Positions 43,838 to 53,854 of a DNA stretch of 64,000 bases are shown here, piece after piece. The translations under genes and the position numbers were made by a program. This stretch comes from Anaerostipes sp. 992a (GTDB lineage Bacteria; Bacillota; Clostridia; Lachnospirales; Lachnospiraceae): assembly GCF_001940245.1 (NCBI RefSeq), contig NZ_MJIG01000004.1, forward strand, positions 248,001-312,000, read 5' to 3'. The stretch's first letter is position 1. Each line of letters opens with the position of its first letter. The notes under the pieces were generated by a model. The model saw only the letters and a program-made list of their open reading frames with translations. It was not told the origin of the DNA and did no database searches.

Positions 43838-45442
43838 TTATGTCAAAGCAATTTTCTTTAGATCCTCTTCTGGTGTAGTAATCGGTGCAATATGATAATG
43901 CTCCACAAGAAAACTTAAAACATTCGGAGACACAAACGCCGGAAGGGATGGGCCAAGGAAAATGTTCTTGATACCGAGATGTAAAAGCGTAAGCAGAATG
44001 CAAACTGCCTTTTGCTCATACCATGACAGCACCATAGAAAGTGGAAGGTCATTTACATCACATTCGAATGCTTCTGAAAGGGCAACAGCCACTTTGATAG
44101 CACTGTATGCGTCATTACACTGTCCCATGTCCATAATACGAGGCAAACCACCGATGGTACCAAGATTCAGATCGTTAAAACGATATTTTCCGCAAGCAAG
44201 GGTCAATACAATACTGTCAGATGGCGTTTGTTTCACAAATTCCGTGTAATAGTTGCGTCCTGGTTTCGCACCATCGCATCCACCAACGAGGAAAAAGTGT
44301 GAAATATCTCCTGCCTTGACTGCTTCGATCACTGTATCTGCAACTGACAAAACTGCATTGTGGCCAAAGCCTGTCATCACCTTTTCTCCACCGTTCATAC
44401 CTGTAAACCGCACATCTATAGAATAACCACCAAGCTCAAGTGCCTTTTCAATCACAGGAGTAAAGTCTTTATCCTCTCCGATGTGAATCATTTCAGGATA
44501 GGAAACGACTTCGGTCGTAAATACACGGTCAGCATAGCTGGCTTTCGGCGGCATCAGACAGTTGGTAGTAAAAAGGATCGGCGCTTTTATATCCGCAAAT
44601 TCCTTTTGCTGATTCTGCCAAGCTGTACCAAAATTACCTTTTAGGTGAGGATATTTCTTCAACTCAGGATAAGCGTGCGCTGGAAGCATCTCTCCATGGG
44701 TGTAGATATTGATTCCCTTGCCTTTCGTTTGCTCAAGAAGCAGTTTCAAATCATAGAGATCGTGCCCAGAAATCACGATAAACGGTCCTTTTTCCACTGT
44801 CAGGCTCACTTCTGTTGGAGCAGGGTTACCGTAGGTCTCGGTGTTGGCTTTATCAAGCAGCGCCATACATCTCAGATTGATTTCGCCCACCTCCATAACG
44901 ATCGGCAGTAATTCCTCCATGCCCCAATCATCCATACTGATGGCAAAAAGGGCTTTATAGAAAAATTTGTTTACGATCGGGTCTTTGTATCCCAAAACCG
45001 CCGCATGATAAGCATATGCTGCTACCCCTCGAATACCAAATAGGATCAGCGATTTTAGAGAACGGATATCCTCATCGGCATTCCAAAGCTGATTCATATC
45101 ATAATTGTCATTTCTGCCACAAACCAATCCACAGCTGTAACATTCAGGAACAATTCTTTGCTTTTCTGCTTCTATCTTCTGAATCAATGCTCGGATGGTC
45201 TCATTGTTAAAGTTCACATTCGTGACAGTGGTAAAAAGTCCTTCTAGAACTATCTGATCCGTAGTTTCAGCCACTAAGTCTTCATTTCCTTCCGTTGCAC
45301 GGGCAAGACCGATCAGGGCTCCTGTCAATTTATCTTGAAGTTCAGCAGTATCTGCTTTTTTTCCGCAGACACCCGCAGCCCCGGTACATGCTTTGCAGCC
45401 TGCGGTCTGCTCACATTGAAAACAAAACATTTGATTGTTCAT
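43838..45442 (-). CDS. hcp: Hybrid cluster protein (hydroxylamine reductase)
   Basis: This 534-residue metalloprotein carries a cubane Fe-S cluster bound by N-terminal cysteines (C7-x2-C10, then C19 and C26) and the Fe-S-O hybrid cluster bound further along. The segments CYSCGLVCGRND, TNCLMPPKASY and GGCDGAKPGRNYYTEF support the family. Hcp reduces nitric oxide to N2O or hydroxylamine to ammonia and protects anaerobes from nitrosative stress. It has a TATAAT box (45493-45498) without a clear -35 box. Just upstream are three alternating TGTTG/CAACA half-sites, so activation by an HcpR-like regulator is likely. No such regulator is in the window. Confidence 0.94.
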   Translation of the reverse strand: MNNQMFCFQCEQTAGCKACTGAAGVCGKKADTAELQDKLTGALIGLARATEGNEDLVAETTDQIVLEGLFTTVTNVNFNNETIRALIQKIEAEKQRIVPECYSCGLVCGRNDNYDMNQLWNADEDIRSLKSLILFGIRGVAAYAYHAAVLGYKDPIVNKFFYKALFAISMDDWGMEELLPIVMEVGEINLRCMALLDKANTETYGNPAPTEVSLTVEKGPFIVISGHDLYDLKLLLEQTKGKGINIYTHGEMLPAHAYPELKKYPHLKGNFGTAWQNQQKEFADIKAPILFTTNCLMPPKASYADRVFTTEVVSYPEMIHIGEDKDFTPVIEKALELGGYSIDVRFTGMNGGEKVMTGFGHNAVLSVADTVIEAVKAGDISHFFLVGGCDGAKPGRNYYTEFVKQTPSDSIVLTLACGKYRFNDLNLGTIGGLPRIMDMGQCNDAYSAIKVAVALSEAFECDVNDLPLSMVLSWYEQKAVCILLTLLHLGIKNIFLGPSLPAFVSPNVLSFLVEHYHIAPITTPEEDLKKIALT

Positions 45443-45492
45443 TTCAAATCCTCCTAATCTTTGATTGATTATTTTTCTTAATTTCCGGGTTC

Positions 45493-45540
45493 ATTATAAT
45501 ATAATCAATCCAACAAATCTGTTGTTTTTCCAACAAAAAG
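45493..45540 (-). promoter_or_regulatory. hcp promoter region with alternating half-sites
   Basis: The minus strand reads TTGTTGG, CAACA and TTGTTGG in succession; the two TTGTTGG copies are 20 bp apart. The nearer copy replaces the -35 box, 11 bp from TATAAT (45493-45498). The layout suits an activator. Confidence 0.5.
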
Positions 45541-45566
45541 CAGCCACAATTTCTCGTGACTGCTTT
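45530..45566 (-). terminator. Terminator after gltD
   Basis: On the minus strand AAAGCAGTCAC pairs with GTGGCTGCTTT (one wobble), followed by TT and further T/G. It is 28 bp after the gltD stop. Confidence 0.8.
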
Positions 45567-45593
45567 ATCTTTCATCATAGACGCAAAATGTTA

Positions 45594-47078
45594 TTACAGA
45601 TTTGTATATCCCATCAATTCTAAGTCCACATCTCTAGCCACATCACGGCCTTCTCGAATGGCCCATACGACCAGGGACTGTCCTCGATGCATATCACCTG
45701 CAGCAAAGACTCTGTCTACATTCGTCTTATATTTACCAGGTTCTGTCTTAACATTGGTACGTTCATTGACGGCAACCTTAAATTCTTTTGTTACATAATC
45801 CTGACTTCCTAAGAAACCAGCTGCGATCAATACCAGATCCACATCTACTTCATATTCACTTCCAGGGATGTTGACCATCATCATACGTCCGGTCTTTTCG
45901 TCTTTCTTGCTTTCCAGTTTTACCAAAACTGCTTTGCAGACTTCTCCCTTATCGTTCTTAATAAATTCTTTGACTGTCGTTGTATAGACACGAGGATCAT
46001 GTCCATATACCGCGATCGCTTCTTCCTGACCGTAATCTGTCTTGCAGACTTTTGGCCACTGTGGCCATGGATTATTCTCCGCACGTGTTTCTGGAGGTTT
46101 CGGCATCATTTCCAGCTGCATTATGCTCTTAGCACCATGGCGGACAGAAGTTCCAACACAGTCATTTCCTGTATCTCCGCCACCGATGATCATCACACGT
46201 TTTCCTTTGGCAGAAATATTCTTTCCATCCGTTAAGTTGGAATCCAGAAGACTCTTTGTATTTCTTGTTAAAAAGTCAACTGCAAAATAGATTCCTTTTG
46301 CCTCTCTGCCAGGGACCTTAATATCACGAGGATTGGATGCACCACATGCAAGGATCACTGCATCAAATTCCTTTAACAGCTGTTTTGCCTTTATATCCAC
46401 GCCTACATTTACATTGGTTTTAAAGGTAATTCCTTCTTCCTTCATGATGGACACCTTACGGTCAATATACTGTTTCTCCAGCTTCATATTTGGAATTCCG
46501 TACATCAGAAGTCCACCCACTCTGTCATTTCGTTCAAAAACAGTAACCTCATGACCCCTTTTATTCAGAGAGTTAGCAGCAGATAACCCAGCTGGTCCAG
46601 ATCCAATAACTGCTACCTTCTTACCAGTACGATTTTTTGGTGGATTGGCTTTTGCAAGTCCAGTCCGATAGGCTCTTTCAATAATCGCCAGTTCATTTTC
46701 CTTAGATGCAACCGGTTCTCCATGAAGATTACAGGTGCAGGCTGCCATACAAAGTCCCGGGCAGACTCTTCCAGTAAATTCCGGAAATGGATTGGTCTTT
46801 TTCAAACGATAATATGCAGCCTCCCAGTTGCCACGGTATACAAGATCATTCCATTCTGGAACCAGGTTATTTAACGGGCATCCAGATGCCATACCGGCAA
46901 TCATCATGCCAGCCTGACAAAATGGGACACCACATTCCATACATCTTCCACCTTGTTTTCTCTGTTCCTTTTCACTAAGAGGAGTATGGAATTCATTGAA
47001 ATTTTTAATTCGTTCTTTCGGTTCAATTGCTTCTGCTAATTTTTGTTCATATTCTAAAAATCCAGTTGGTTTTCCCAT
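45594..47078 (-). CDS. gltD: Glutamate synthase small subunit (NADPH)
   Basis: This 494-residue flavoprotein feeds electrons from NAD(P)H through FAD and Fe-S clusters to GltB. The N-terminal cysteine cluster domain has GGRCMECGVPFCQAG, then PGLCMAACTC. The FAD motif is VAVIGSGPAGLSAAN and the NADPH motif is MIIGGGDTGNDC. The start MGKPTGFLE at 47078 has AGGAGG upstream; 21 earlier codons lack such a site. It follows gltB by 16 bp. Together they form glutamate from glutamine and 2-oxoglutarate. Confidence 0.95.
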   Translation of the reverse strand: MGKPTGFLEYEQKLAEAIEPKERIKNFNEFHTPLSEKEQRKQGGRCMECGVPFCQAGMMIAGMASGCPLNNLVPEWNDLVYRGNWEAAYYRLKKTNPFPEFTGRVCPGLCMAACTCNLHGEPVASKENELAIIERAYRTGLAKANPPKNRTGKKVAVIGSGPAGLSAANSLNKRGHEVTVFERNDRVGGLLMYGIPNMKLEKQYIDRKVSIMKEEGITFKTNVNVGVDIKAKQLLKEFDAVILACGASNPRDIKVPGREAKGIYFAVDFLTRNTKSLLDSNLTDGKNISAKGKRVMIIGGGDTGNDCVGTSVRHGAKSIMQLEMMPKPPETRAENNPWPQWPKVCKTDYGQEEAIAVYGHDPRVYTTTVKEFIKNDKGEVCKAVLVKLESKKDEKTGRMMMVNIPGSEYEVDVDLVLIAAGFLGSQDYVTKEFKVAVNERTNVKTEPGKYKTNVDRVFAAGDMHRGQSLVVWAIREGRDVARDVDLELMGYTNL

Positions 47079-47094
47079 GTTCTTCTCCTCCTGA

Positions 47095-50000
47095 CTATTT
47101 ATTTTTATTCTGATAGAACGCTTCAATCTGTGCCTGTTCACTGTTTAATCCACGTTCCTCCATTTGAACGATGGCATTTAACATCCGTTTGTAATCATGT
47201 GGCATAACTTTCTTGAATTTTGGAAGATATTCTTCAATATTATCCAGGATCATCTTACCTTTTTCAGAGTTGGTATAGGCAACATGATCTTTGATCATAC
47301 CAATCAGTTCTAATACATCGTATTTGTTAGAAAGAGATTCAATCCCAACCAAAGCTTTATTTACACGTTTATACAGGTGATTATCTTCATCCAGAACATA
47401 AGCAATACCACCGCTCATACCTGCTGCAAAGTTCTTACCTGTTTCTCCAAGAATGACAACACGTCCTCCTGTCATGTATTCACAGCCATGATCTCCAACA
47501 CCTTCTACGACTGCAGTCGCACCAGAGTTACGTACACAGAAACGTTCACCAGCCACACCATTGATGTAAGCTTTTCCGCTGGTAGCTCCGTATAATGCTA
47601 CATTACCAACGATGATATTTTCATCCGCTTTGAACATAGATCCTTTTGGAGGATATACGATCAGCTTACCACCAGAAAGTCCCTTTCCGAAGTAATCGTT
47701 GCTGTCGCCTTCCAGCTCTAAGGTCAGACCTTTTGGAATAAAGGCACCAAAGCTCTGACCACCGGCACCATTACAAATAACGGTATACGTATCATCGTCT
47801 AAGGTATTCTTATAACGTTTTGTAATCTCAGAACCAAAGATGGTACCAAATGCACGGTCAATGTTGGTTACATCTACAGTAATGCTGCGCTTCTGCTTAG
47901 ATTCCAATGCAGTTTTTAACTGTTTTAAAAGAACTGTTTCATCCTTTGTTGTTTCCAGCTTAAAATCATATACATTCTTCTTATTATACTGAATCTTTTC
48001 TTTTTTGCTGAATGGATTCGTTAAAATGTTAGTAAGATCGATGTTCTTATTGTATGCTTCTTTGTTTGGCTCTAAGAAATCGGTTCTTCCCACTAATTCA
48101 TCTACCGTTTTTACTCCAAAGGCTGCCATATATTCTCTTAATTCCTGAGCAATAAATCTCATGAAGTTTTCTACATATTCTGGTTTACCCATGAAACGCT
48201 TGCGAAGCTCTGGATTCTGAGTTGCCACACCAACAGGGCAAGTATCCAGGTTGCAGACTCTCATCATCACACATCCTAATGTTACCAGAGGAGCGGTTGC
48301 AAATCCAAACTCTTCTGCCCCCAGCATACATGCAATGGCAACGTCACGTCCACTCATCAGCTTACCATCTGTCTCAATGATGACTTTATTACGAAGGTCA
48401 TTCTTGATCAGTGTCTGGTGAGTCTCTGCAAGTCCCAATTCCCAAGGAAGTCCTGCATTATAGATGGAACTTCTTGGTGCTGCACCAGTACCTCCATCGT
48501 AACCAGAAATCAAGATAACCTGTGCTCCAGCTTTTGCAACACCGGCTGCTACCGTACCAACACCTGCTTCAGATACTAATTTTACAGAAATTCTTGCATC
48601 TGTATTGGCATTCTTACAGTCATAAATCAGCTGCGCCAAATCCTCAATGGAATAAATATCATGATGTGGTGGTGGGGAAATCAAACTTACACCAGGTGTA
48701 GAATGTCTTGTCTTCGCAATCCATGGATACACCTTTCCTCCCGGAAGATGTCCACCTTCTCCTGGTTTTGCTCCCTGTGCCATCTTAATCTGAATCTCTT
48801 TGGCACTTACCAGATATTCACTTGTTACACCAAAACGACCAGAAGCTACCTGCTTGATGGCAGAACAACGATTTACTCCATCTGGACCTACGGTCAGTCT
48901 CTCCGGACGTTCTCCACCCTCACCGCTGTTGGACTTACCGCCCAGACGGTTCATAGCAATGGCAAGTGCTTCGTGTGCTTCTCCGGAAATAGATCCATAA
49001 GACATAGCGCCAGTCTTAAAACGTTTTACGATAGATTCCACACTCTCAACCTGAGAAAGAGGAATTCCTTTCTTAGGATACTTAAACTGCATCATTCCAC
49101 GGATATTTCCTGGTTCCAGCTCTTCATCTACCATCTTTGTATATTGTTTAAATAATTCATAATCTCCAGTACGGGTAGCCATCTGTAACGTATGAATGGT
49201 CTTTGGATTATACAGATGCTGTTCCTTACCACTTCTTACCTTATGAGATCCGGTACTGTCTAAAGAAATATCATTCTCCAGTCCCAGTGGATCAAAGGCT
49301 GCTGTATGTCTTGCACTGACGTCATCATAGATATCGTCTAATGTGATACCACCGATACGGCTTACTGTATTCGTAAAGTATTTATCGATCACATCCTTGC
49401 TGATACCAATTGCTTCAAAAATCTGTGATCCCTGATAAGACTGAATAGTAGAAATACCCATCTTAGAAGCAATCTTTACAATACCATGAAGGATCGCATT
49501 GTTATAATCATCCACTGCTGCATAGTAATCTTTTTCCAGCATGCCTTCATTGATCAGATCCTGAATAGTCAGCTGTGCCAAATATGGGTTAATGGCTACT
49601 GCACCATATCCTAATAAGGTTGCAAAGTGATGTACTTCTCTTGGCTGTCCGGATTCCAGAATGATGGCCATAGAAGTAGATTTCTTCGTACGGATCAGAT
49701 ACTGATGCAAAGCGGATACTGCCAGCAGACAAGGAATTGCAACATGGTATTCATCCACATCTCTATCGGATAACACAATGATGTTAGCACCTTCCCGGTA
49801 TGCACGGTCCGCCTCGATGAATAAATGGTCGATGGCTTTCTCCATGGATGTATTTTTATAGAAGGTAATCGGAATTTCTACGACTTTAAATCCTTCATGC
49901 TTAATATTCTTGATCTTTAACATATCCGTATTGGTCAAGATCGGATTACGAACCTTTAATACGTTACAGTTTTCCGGTTCTTCTCTTAAGACATTACCGC

Positions 50001-51624
50001 CTTTTCCAATATATACCGTTGTAGATGTTACTACTTCTTCACGAATCGCATCGATCGGCGGGTTGGTAACCTGTGCAAACAGCTGCTTAAAGTAGTTAAA
50101 CAATGGCTGTCTCATCTTAGAGAACACTGCCAATGGAGAATCGGTACCCATAGCTGCAATGGATTCGCTTCCGGTCTCTGCCATCGGAAGAACGGATGTC
50201 TTCACATCTTCATAAGAATAACCAAATGCTTTTAACAATTTCTGTCTATGCTCTAATGTATAAGATTCCACTCTCTTATTTGGAATTTTTAAATCATGCA
50301 GCTCAACGATCTGTGAATCCAACCATTCACCATATGGCTGTCTGTTAGCATATTCTTCTTTTAAGGTATCATCATCGATCATCTCTCCTTTTACAGTATC
50401 TACTAAGAGCATACGGCCTGGACGAAGACGGTCTTTGATCTTAATGTTGGTTGGATCAATGTCCAGCACTCCAATTTCAGAAGACAAGATCAGCTGATCA
50501 TCGTTGGTTACATAGTAACGGGATGGACGAAGTCCATTACGGTCAAGAACCGCTCCCATAATATCACCATCCGTGAAAAGAATAGATGCAGGACCATCCC
50601 AAGGTTCCATCATCGTTGCATAGTACTGATAGAAATCTCTTTTCTCAGATGACATATTGTCGTTGTTTTCCCAAGGTTCCGGAATCGTGATCATGACTGC
50701 CAAAGGAAGAGCCATTCCACTCATAACCATAAATTCCAGTGTATTATCTAGTCTGGCAGAGTCAGAACCATTCGGATCTACAACAGGAGTTAATTTATGC
50801 ATCTCACCGCGCAGTGCTTCAGATTCTAAGATCTCTTCTCTGGCATGCATCTTATCTGCATTACCCCGGATGGTATTGATCTCACCATTATGTACGATAA
50901 AACGATATGGATGCGCTTTTTCCCAGCTTGGTGTTGTATTCGTACTGAAACGAGAATGTACCATTGCGATTGCAGATTCATAATCTTCATCATGAAGATC
51001 CTTAAAGAACAGGCGAAGCTGTCCAACTAAGAACATACCCTTGTATACAATGGTTCTGCTTGATAAGGAAACCACATATACATCCTCATTACTCTGTTCA
51101 AATACTTTTCTTACAATATATAACTTACGATCGAACGCAAGACCTTTCTCCACATCCATCGGCTTTTTCACAAATGCCTGTTTGATGTTTGGCATACATT
51201 CTAACGCTTTCTTTCCTAAGACATCCGGATCAGTTGGAACATCTCTCCATCCAAGAAATTCCATTCCTTCCTTCTGTACGATGATTTCAAACATCTTCAT
51301 AGACTGTTTACATTTTAATTCATCCTGAGGAAAGAAAAACATTCCGATTCCGTATTCTCTTTCATTACCAATTTCAATTCCCAATGGTTTACAAGCCTTC
51401 TTAAAGAAGTTATGGGAGATCTGCAGCATAATACCAACACCATCTCCGGTTTCTCCTGCTGCATCTTTTCCTGCTCTGTGTTCCAATGTTTCTACAATTT
51501 TAAGAGCATTCTGAACAGTGGCATGACTTTTTCTTCCCTTAATGTCTACACATGCACCGATACCACAGTTGTCATGTTCAAAACTAGGATCATACAAACC
51601 AATAGACTGATTTTTTTGATTCAT
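47095..51624 (-). CDS. gltB: Glutamate synthase large subunit
   Basis: This 1509-residue enzyme has an N-terminal Ntn amidotransferase domain that frees ammonia from glutamine; its nucleophile is Cys20 in DNCGIGAC after a short propeptide. A central domain follows, then the FMN-binding synthase domain with the 3Fe-4S cysteines in VCNLDTCPVGVATQ, and finally the C-terminal beta-helix domain with Gly-rich repeats (GATSGKAYINGVAGERFC). The start chosen is ATG at 51624, because AAAGGAG lies 9 bases before it and is too close to an ATG nine bases earlier. Ammonia assimilation via GS-GOGAT is implied. Two palindromes lie upstream (51793-51827). Confidence 0.96.
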   Translation of the reverse strand: MNQKNQSIGLYDPSFEHDNCGIGACVDIKGRKSHATVQNALKIVETLEHRAGKDAAGETGDGVGIMLQISHNFFKKACKPLGIEIGNEREYGIGMFFFPQDELKCKQSMKMFEIIVQKEGMEFLGWRDVPTDPDVLGKKALECMPNIKQAFVKKPMDVEKGLAFDRKLYIVRKVFEQSNEDVYVVSLSSRTIVYKGMFLVGQLRLFFKDLHDEDYESAIAMVHSRFSTNTTPSWEKAHPYRFIVHNGEINTIRGNADKMHAREEILESEALRGEMHKLTPVVDPNGSDSARLDNTLEFMVMSGMALPLAVMITIPEPWENNDNMSSEKRDFYQYYATMMEPWDGPASILFTDGDIMGAVLDRNGLRPSRYYVTNDDQLILSSEIGVLDIDPTNIKIKDRLRPGRMLLVDTVKGEMIDDDTLKEEYANRQPYGEWLDSQIVELHDLKIPNKRVESYTLEHRQKLLKAFGYSYEDVKTSVLPMAETGSESIAAMGTDSPLAVFSKMRQPLFNYFKQLFAQVTNPPIDAIREEVVTSTTVYIGKGGNVLREEPENCNVLKVRNPILTNTDMLKIKNIKHEGFKVVEIPITFYKNTSMEKAIDHLFIEADRAYREGANIIVLSDRDVDEYHVAIPCLLAVSALHQYLIRTKKSTSMAIILESGQPREVHHFATLLGYGAVAINPYLAQLTIQDLINEGMLEKDYYAAVDDYNNAILHGIVKIASKMGISTIQSYQGSQIFEAIGISKDVIDKYFTNTVSRIGGITLDDIYDDVSARHTAAFDPLGLENDISLDSTGSHKVRSGKEQHLYNPKTIHTLQMATRTGDYELFKQYTKMVDEELEPGNIRGMMQFKYPKKGIPLSQVESVESIVKRFKTGAMSYGSISGEAHEALAIAMNRLGGKSNSGEGGERPERLTVGPDGVNRCSAIKQVASGRFGVTSEYLVSAKEIQIKMAQGAKPGEGGHLPGGKVYPWIAKTRHSTPGVSLISPPPHHDIYSIEDLAQLIYDCKNANTDARISVKLVSEAGVGTVAAGVAKAGAQVILISGYDGGTGAAPRSSIYNAGLPWELGLAETHQTLIKNDLRNKVIIETDGKLMSGRDVAIACMLGAEEFGFATAPLVTLGCVMMRVCNLDTCPVGVATQNPELRKRFMGKPEYVENFMRFIAQELREYMAAFGVKTVDELVGRTDFLEPNKEAYNKNIDLTNILTNPFSKKEKIQYNKKNVYDFKLETTKDETVLLKQLKTALESKQKRSITVDVTNIDRAFGTIFGSEITKRYKNTLDDDTYTVICNGAGGQSFGAFIPKGLTLELEGDSNDYFGKGLSGGKLIVYPPKGSMFKADENIIVGNVALYGATSGKAYINGVAGERFCVRNSGATAVVEGVGDHGCEYMTGGRVVILGETGKNFAAGMSGGIAYVLDEDNHLYKRVNKALVGIESLSNKYDVLELIGMIKDHVAYTNSEKGKMILDNIEEYLPKFKKVMPHDYKRMLNAIVQMEERGLNSEQAQIEAFYQNKNK

Positions 51625-51792
51625 ATACATTAGCTCCTTTCTCTTCACCTGATTCCATTCCTCCCCTTTATTTTGACGGGCGGTTGATCATTCTTTATTT
51701 TTGCAATTTTTATTTTTAATTCTTTCACATTTTGTGTTCATGCATAATCTTACTATACTTTTTTTTATTTGTAAACAGTTTTTTTCGTTAAG

Positions 51793-51827
51793 TTGTCTGA
51801 CAATTAGAATACTTAATATTATTAAGT
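51793..51827. promoter_or_regulatory. Two palindromes upstream of gltBD
   Basis: TTGTC-T-GACAA (51793-51803) and ACTTAATA-T-TATTAAGT (51811-51827) are perfect inverted repeats with single-base centres. A TATAGT -10-like box lies closer to gltB, but a -35 box is weak. These repeats may be operators for a nitrogen regulator. Confidence 0.4.
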
Positions 51828-51858
51828 TTATTATCTGATAATTTAAAAAACTAATATT

Positions 51859-51885
51859 AAAAAGAGGCTTATTGAGCCTCTTTTT
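51859..51885 (-). terminator. Terminator of the queuosine precursor operon
   Basis: AAAAAGAGGCT and AGCCTCTTTTT pair around TATTG, and the pairing extends by TATT/AATA outside. It is 30 bp after the queC stop. Confidence 0.92.
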
Positions 51886-51914
51886 AATACAACTTTGCTG
51901 TTTTATCGTAAAAA

Positions 51915-52580
51915 TTATTTTTTGTTTTTTTCTTCCAGATACTGTTCATATCCTCTTCTTCTCAATTTACAGGATGGGCAATCTCCACATCCATCTCCAA
52001 TTATGCCATTATAGCATGTTAAAGTTTCATTTTTAATAATATCCACAACCCCAAGTTCATCTGCCATCTGCCAGGTTTCTTTTTTGTCAATCCACATAAG
52101 CGGCGTGATAATATCAAAAGCATAGTCCATAGCCAGTGTCAACGTGGCAGATAAAGACTTAATGAATACATCCCTGCAGTCTGGATAGCCGCTAAAATCA
52201 CTTTGAGATACTCCTGTTACTAACACATGAATCCCTCTCTGCTTTGCAAAAACTGCCGCGAAGGTTAAGAAAATCATATTTCTTCCGTCTACAAAAGTAT
52301 TCGGTGTTCCTACTTCCGGGGCATCATGATCCACTTCCATATCGGTTCTTGTGAGAGAATTAGGTGCCAGCTGTCCCAACAGCCCCATATCCATAATATG
52401 GTGTTCAATTCCATGCTTCTTGCAAATCGCCTTGGCACATTCCAGTTCCTTCACATGTCTTTGTCCATAATCAAAGGAAACCGCAATAACCTCTTCATAT
52501 TTCTGCTTTGCCCAGAACAGACAGGTGGTGCTGTCTTGTCCGCCGCTGAATACTACAACTGCTTTCGTTGGTTTACTCAT
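51915..52580 (-). CDS. queC: 7-cyano-7-deazaguanine (preQ0) synthase
   Basis: This 221-residue ATP-dependent enzyme converts 7-carboxy-7-deazaguanine and ammonia to preQ0, the nitrile precursor of queuosine. The PP-loop [14 protein letters not shown] binds ATP. The zinc cysteines are near the C-terminus in [10 protein letters not shown] plus an earlier Cys in TLTCYNG. It is the last gene of the four-gene operon and follows folE by 18 bp. All earlier steps (FolE, QueD, QueE) are encoded immediately upstream. QueF and the later tRNA genes are not in the window. Confidence 0.95.
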   Translation of the reverse strand: MSKPTKAVVVFSGGQDSTTCLFWAKQKYEEVIAVSFDYGQRHVKELECAKAICKKHGIEHHIMDMGLLGQLAPNSLTRTDMEVDHDAPEVGTPNTFVDGRNMIFLTFAAVFAKQRGIHVLVTGVSQSDFSGYPDCRDVFIKSLSATLTLAMDYAFDIITPLMWIDKKETWQMADELGVVDIIKNETLTCYNGIIGDGCGDCPSCKLRRRGYEQYLEEKNKK

Positions 52581-52598
52581 ATTTCGTTCTCCTCCATT

Positions 52599-53180
52599 CT
52601 ATCGACACATAAATAATCGATTCTGCAATGCTGCATCTGTATTAAATCTTCCTCTTAATGTTGTGGTCACAGTCTTAGATCCCGGTTTCTTAATTCCTCT
52701 TGCCGTCATACAGCTGTGATTTCCTTCAATGATCACTGCCACATCCTCTGACCCGGTAACTTTTGTAATAATCTGAGCGATATCACTTCCAATACGTTCC
52801 TGCAGCTGAAGACGCTTTGCAACCATATCTGCAATTCTTGCAATTTTGCTAAGTCCGATTACCTTGCCAACCGGTGTATAGGCAACGGTTATCTTCATAT
52901 CATACATCAGTGCCATATGATGTTCACAGTAGCTGAATACCTCAATATCCTTTACAACGACCAGATCATTTTCTCCCTTTATCGTATTCTCCTCTTCAAA
53001 GGTCTTCCCAAACATGGCGGCAATCTCATCATTGGTATAATTCATTCCTTCAAAGACTTCCTCATACATCTTTGCCACTCTCTCTGGTGTTTCCTTAAGG
53101 CCTTCTCTCTCCGGATCATCACCCAGAGCGACTAAAATCCCACGAATATGCTCCTTGATTGCTTCTCTGTCAATTGCCAT
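52599..53180 (-). CDS. folE: GTP cyclohydrolase I
   Basis: This 193-residue zinc enzyme opens GTP to 7,8-dihydroneopterin triphosphate, the first step toward both folate and preQ0. The zinc ligands are in FSYCEHHM and [10 protein letters not shown], and [13 protein letters not shown] is the classical signature. The operon with queD, queE and queC shows it serves the queuosine precursor pathway here, which does not exclude folate. One base separates it from queE. Confidence 0.95.
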   Translation of the reverse strand: MAIDREAIKEHIRGILVALGDDPEREGLKETPERVAKMYEEVFEGMNYTNDEIAAMFGKTFEEENTIKGENDLVVVKDIEVFSYCEHHMALMYDMKITVAYTPVGKVIGLSKIARIADMVAKRLQLQERIGSDIAQIITKVTGSEDVAVIIEGNHSCMTARGIKKPGSKTVTTTLRGRFNTDAALQNRLFMCR

Positions 53181-53181
53181 T

Positions 53182-53850
53182 TTATACTCCTTTCATCTCC
53201 GGATCCCATATCACCTTATGCATCTGAATCTGAAGATTCACTCCTGTCAACTGTCTTTCCTTCATAAACTCTACCATCTCAACTGGTTCTATTCTCCCAA
53301 ATACAGGGCTTAAATAGCAGGCACATCTTCCACGAAGTGTATATTCCTCCATGATCTGCACTGCCCGTATAAGATCTTCTCTGCTGCCAGATACAAATTT
53401 CACTGTATCCACCGTCCGCAGTTTTTTTAGATTGGAAAGATTCATTCGATCTTCCATTCCACTTCCCGGAAGCTTATAATCCATCGTCATGACCACTCTG
53501 TCACTTATGGATAAATATGGCGTAAGATCCACACTTCCATTGGTTTCAATTTCTATCGTCAGACTTTCATCCTCAGCCAAAAAAGCCAGTAGTTCTTTCA
53601 TGCCCTTCTGAAGCAGAGGCTCTCCACCGGTAATGGTCACATTCTTTGCTCCTGACTGACGGACAATCTCATAAATTTCTTCCTTCGTCATCCATGTATA
53701 GGCAACATCCGGCTGATTCGCCCACATGGTATCGCAATAGCTGCATTTTAAATTACAGCCGGCAAACCGCAGGAACACTGCAAGCTGCCCTGCCCGCTTC
53801 CCTTCTCCGTTAATGCTTAAAAAGCTTTCTACTACCTGATAGCGCAACAT
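53182..53850 (-). CDS. queE: 7-carboxy-7-deazaguanine synthase (radical SAM)
   Basis: This 222-residue radical SAM enzyme contracts 6-carboxytetrahydropterin to 7-carboxy-7-deazaguanine. The Fe-S cysteines are Cys32-x3-Cys36-x2-Cys39 in [10 protein letters not shown] and the SAM motif is [10 protein letters not shown]. The N-terminal [10 protein letters not shown] loop is typical of QueE. The start at 53850 ([10 protein letters not shown]) follows the queD stop by 4 bp. A start 14 codons upstream would overlap queD and is less likely. Length is normal for the family. Confidence 0.94.
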   Translation of the reverse strand: MLRYQVVESFLSINGEGKRAGQLAVFLRFAGCNLKCSYCDTMWANQPDVAYTWMTKEEIYEIVRQSGAKNVTITGGEPLLQKGMKELLAFLAEDESLTIEIETNGSVDLTPYLSISDRVVMTMDYKLPGSGMEDRMNLSNLKKLRTVDTVKFVSGSREDLIRAVQIMEEYTLRGRCACYLSPVFGRIEPVEMVEFMKERQLTGVNLQIQMHKVIWDPEMKGV

Positions 53851-53854
53851 AAAT

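Noticed and set aside
43773-44003. Upstream extension of the DUF5662-type protein by 77 residues
   Set aside because: It would overlap hcp by more than 160 bases, and the extra residues look like shadow translation.
45520-45535. TGTTG-N6-CAACA upstream of hcp as a Rex site
   Set aside because: Arms lack the TTAA core and the spacer is 6 rather than 4 bases, so it does not fit the Rex pattern seen at 13156 and 34111.
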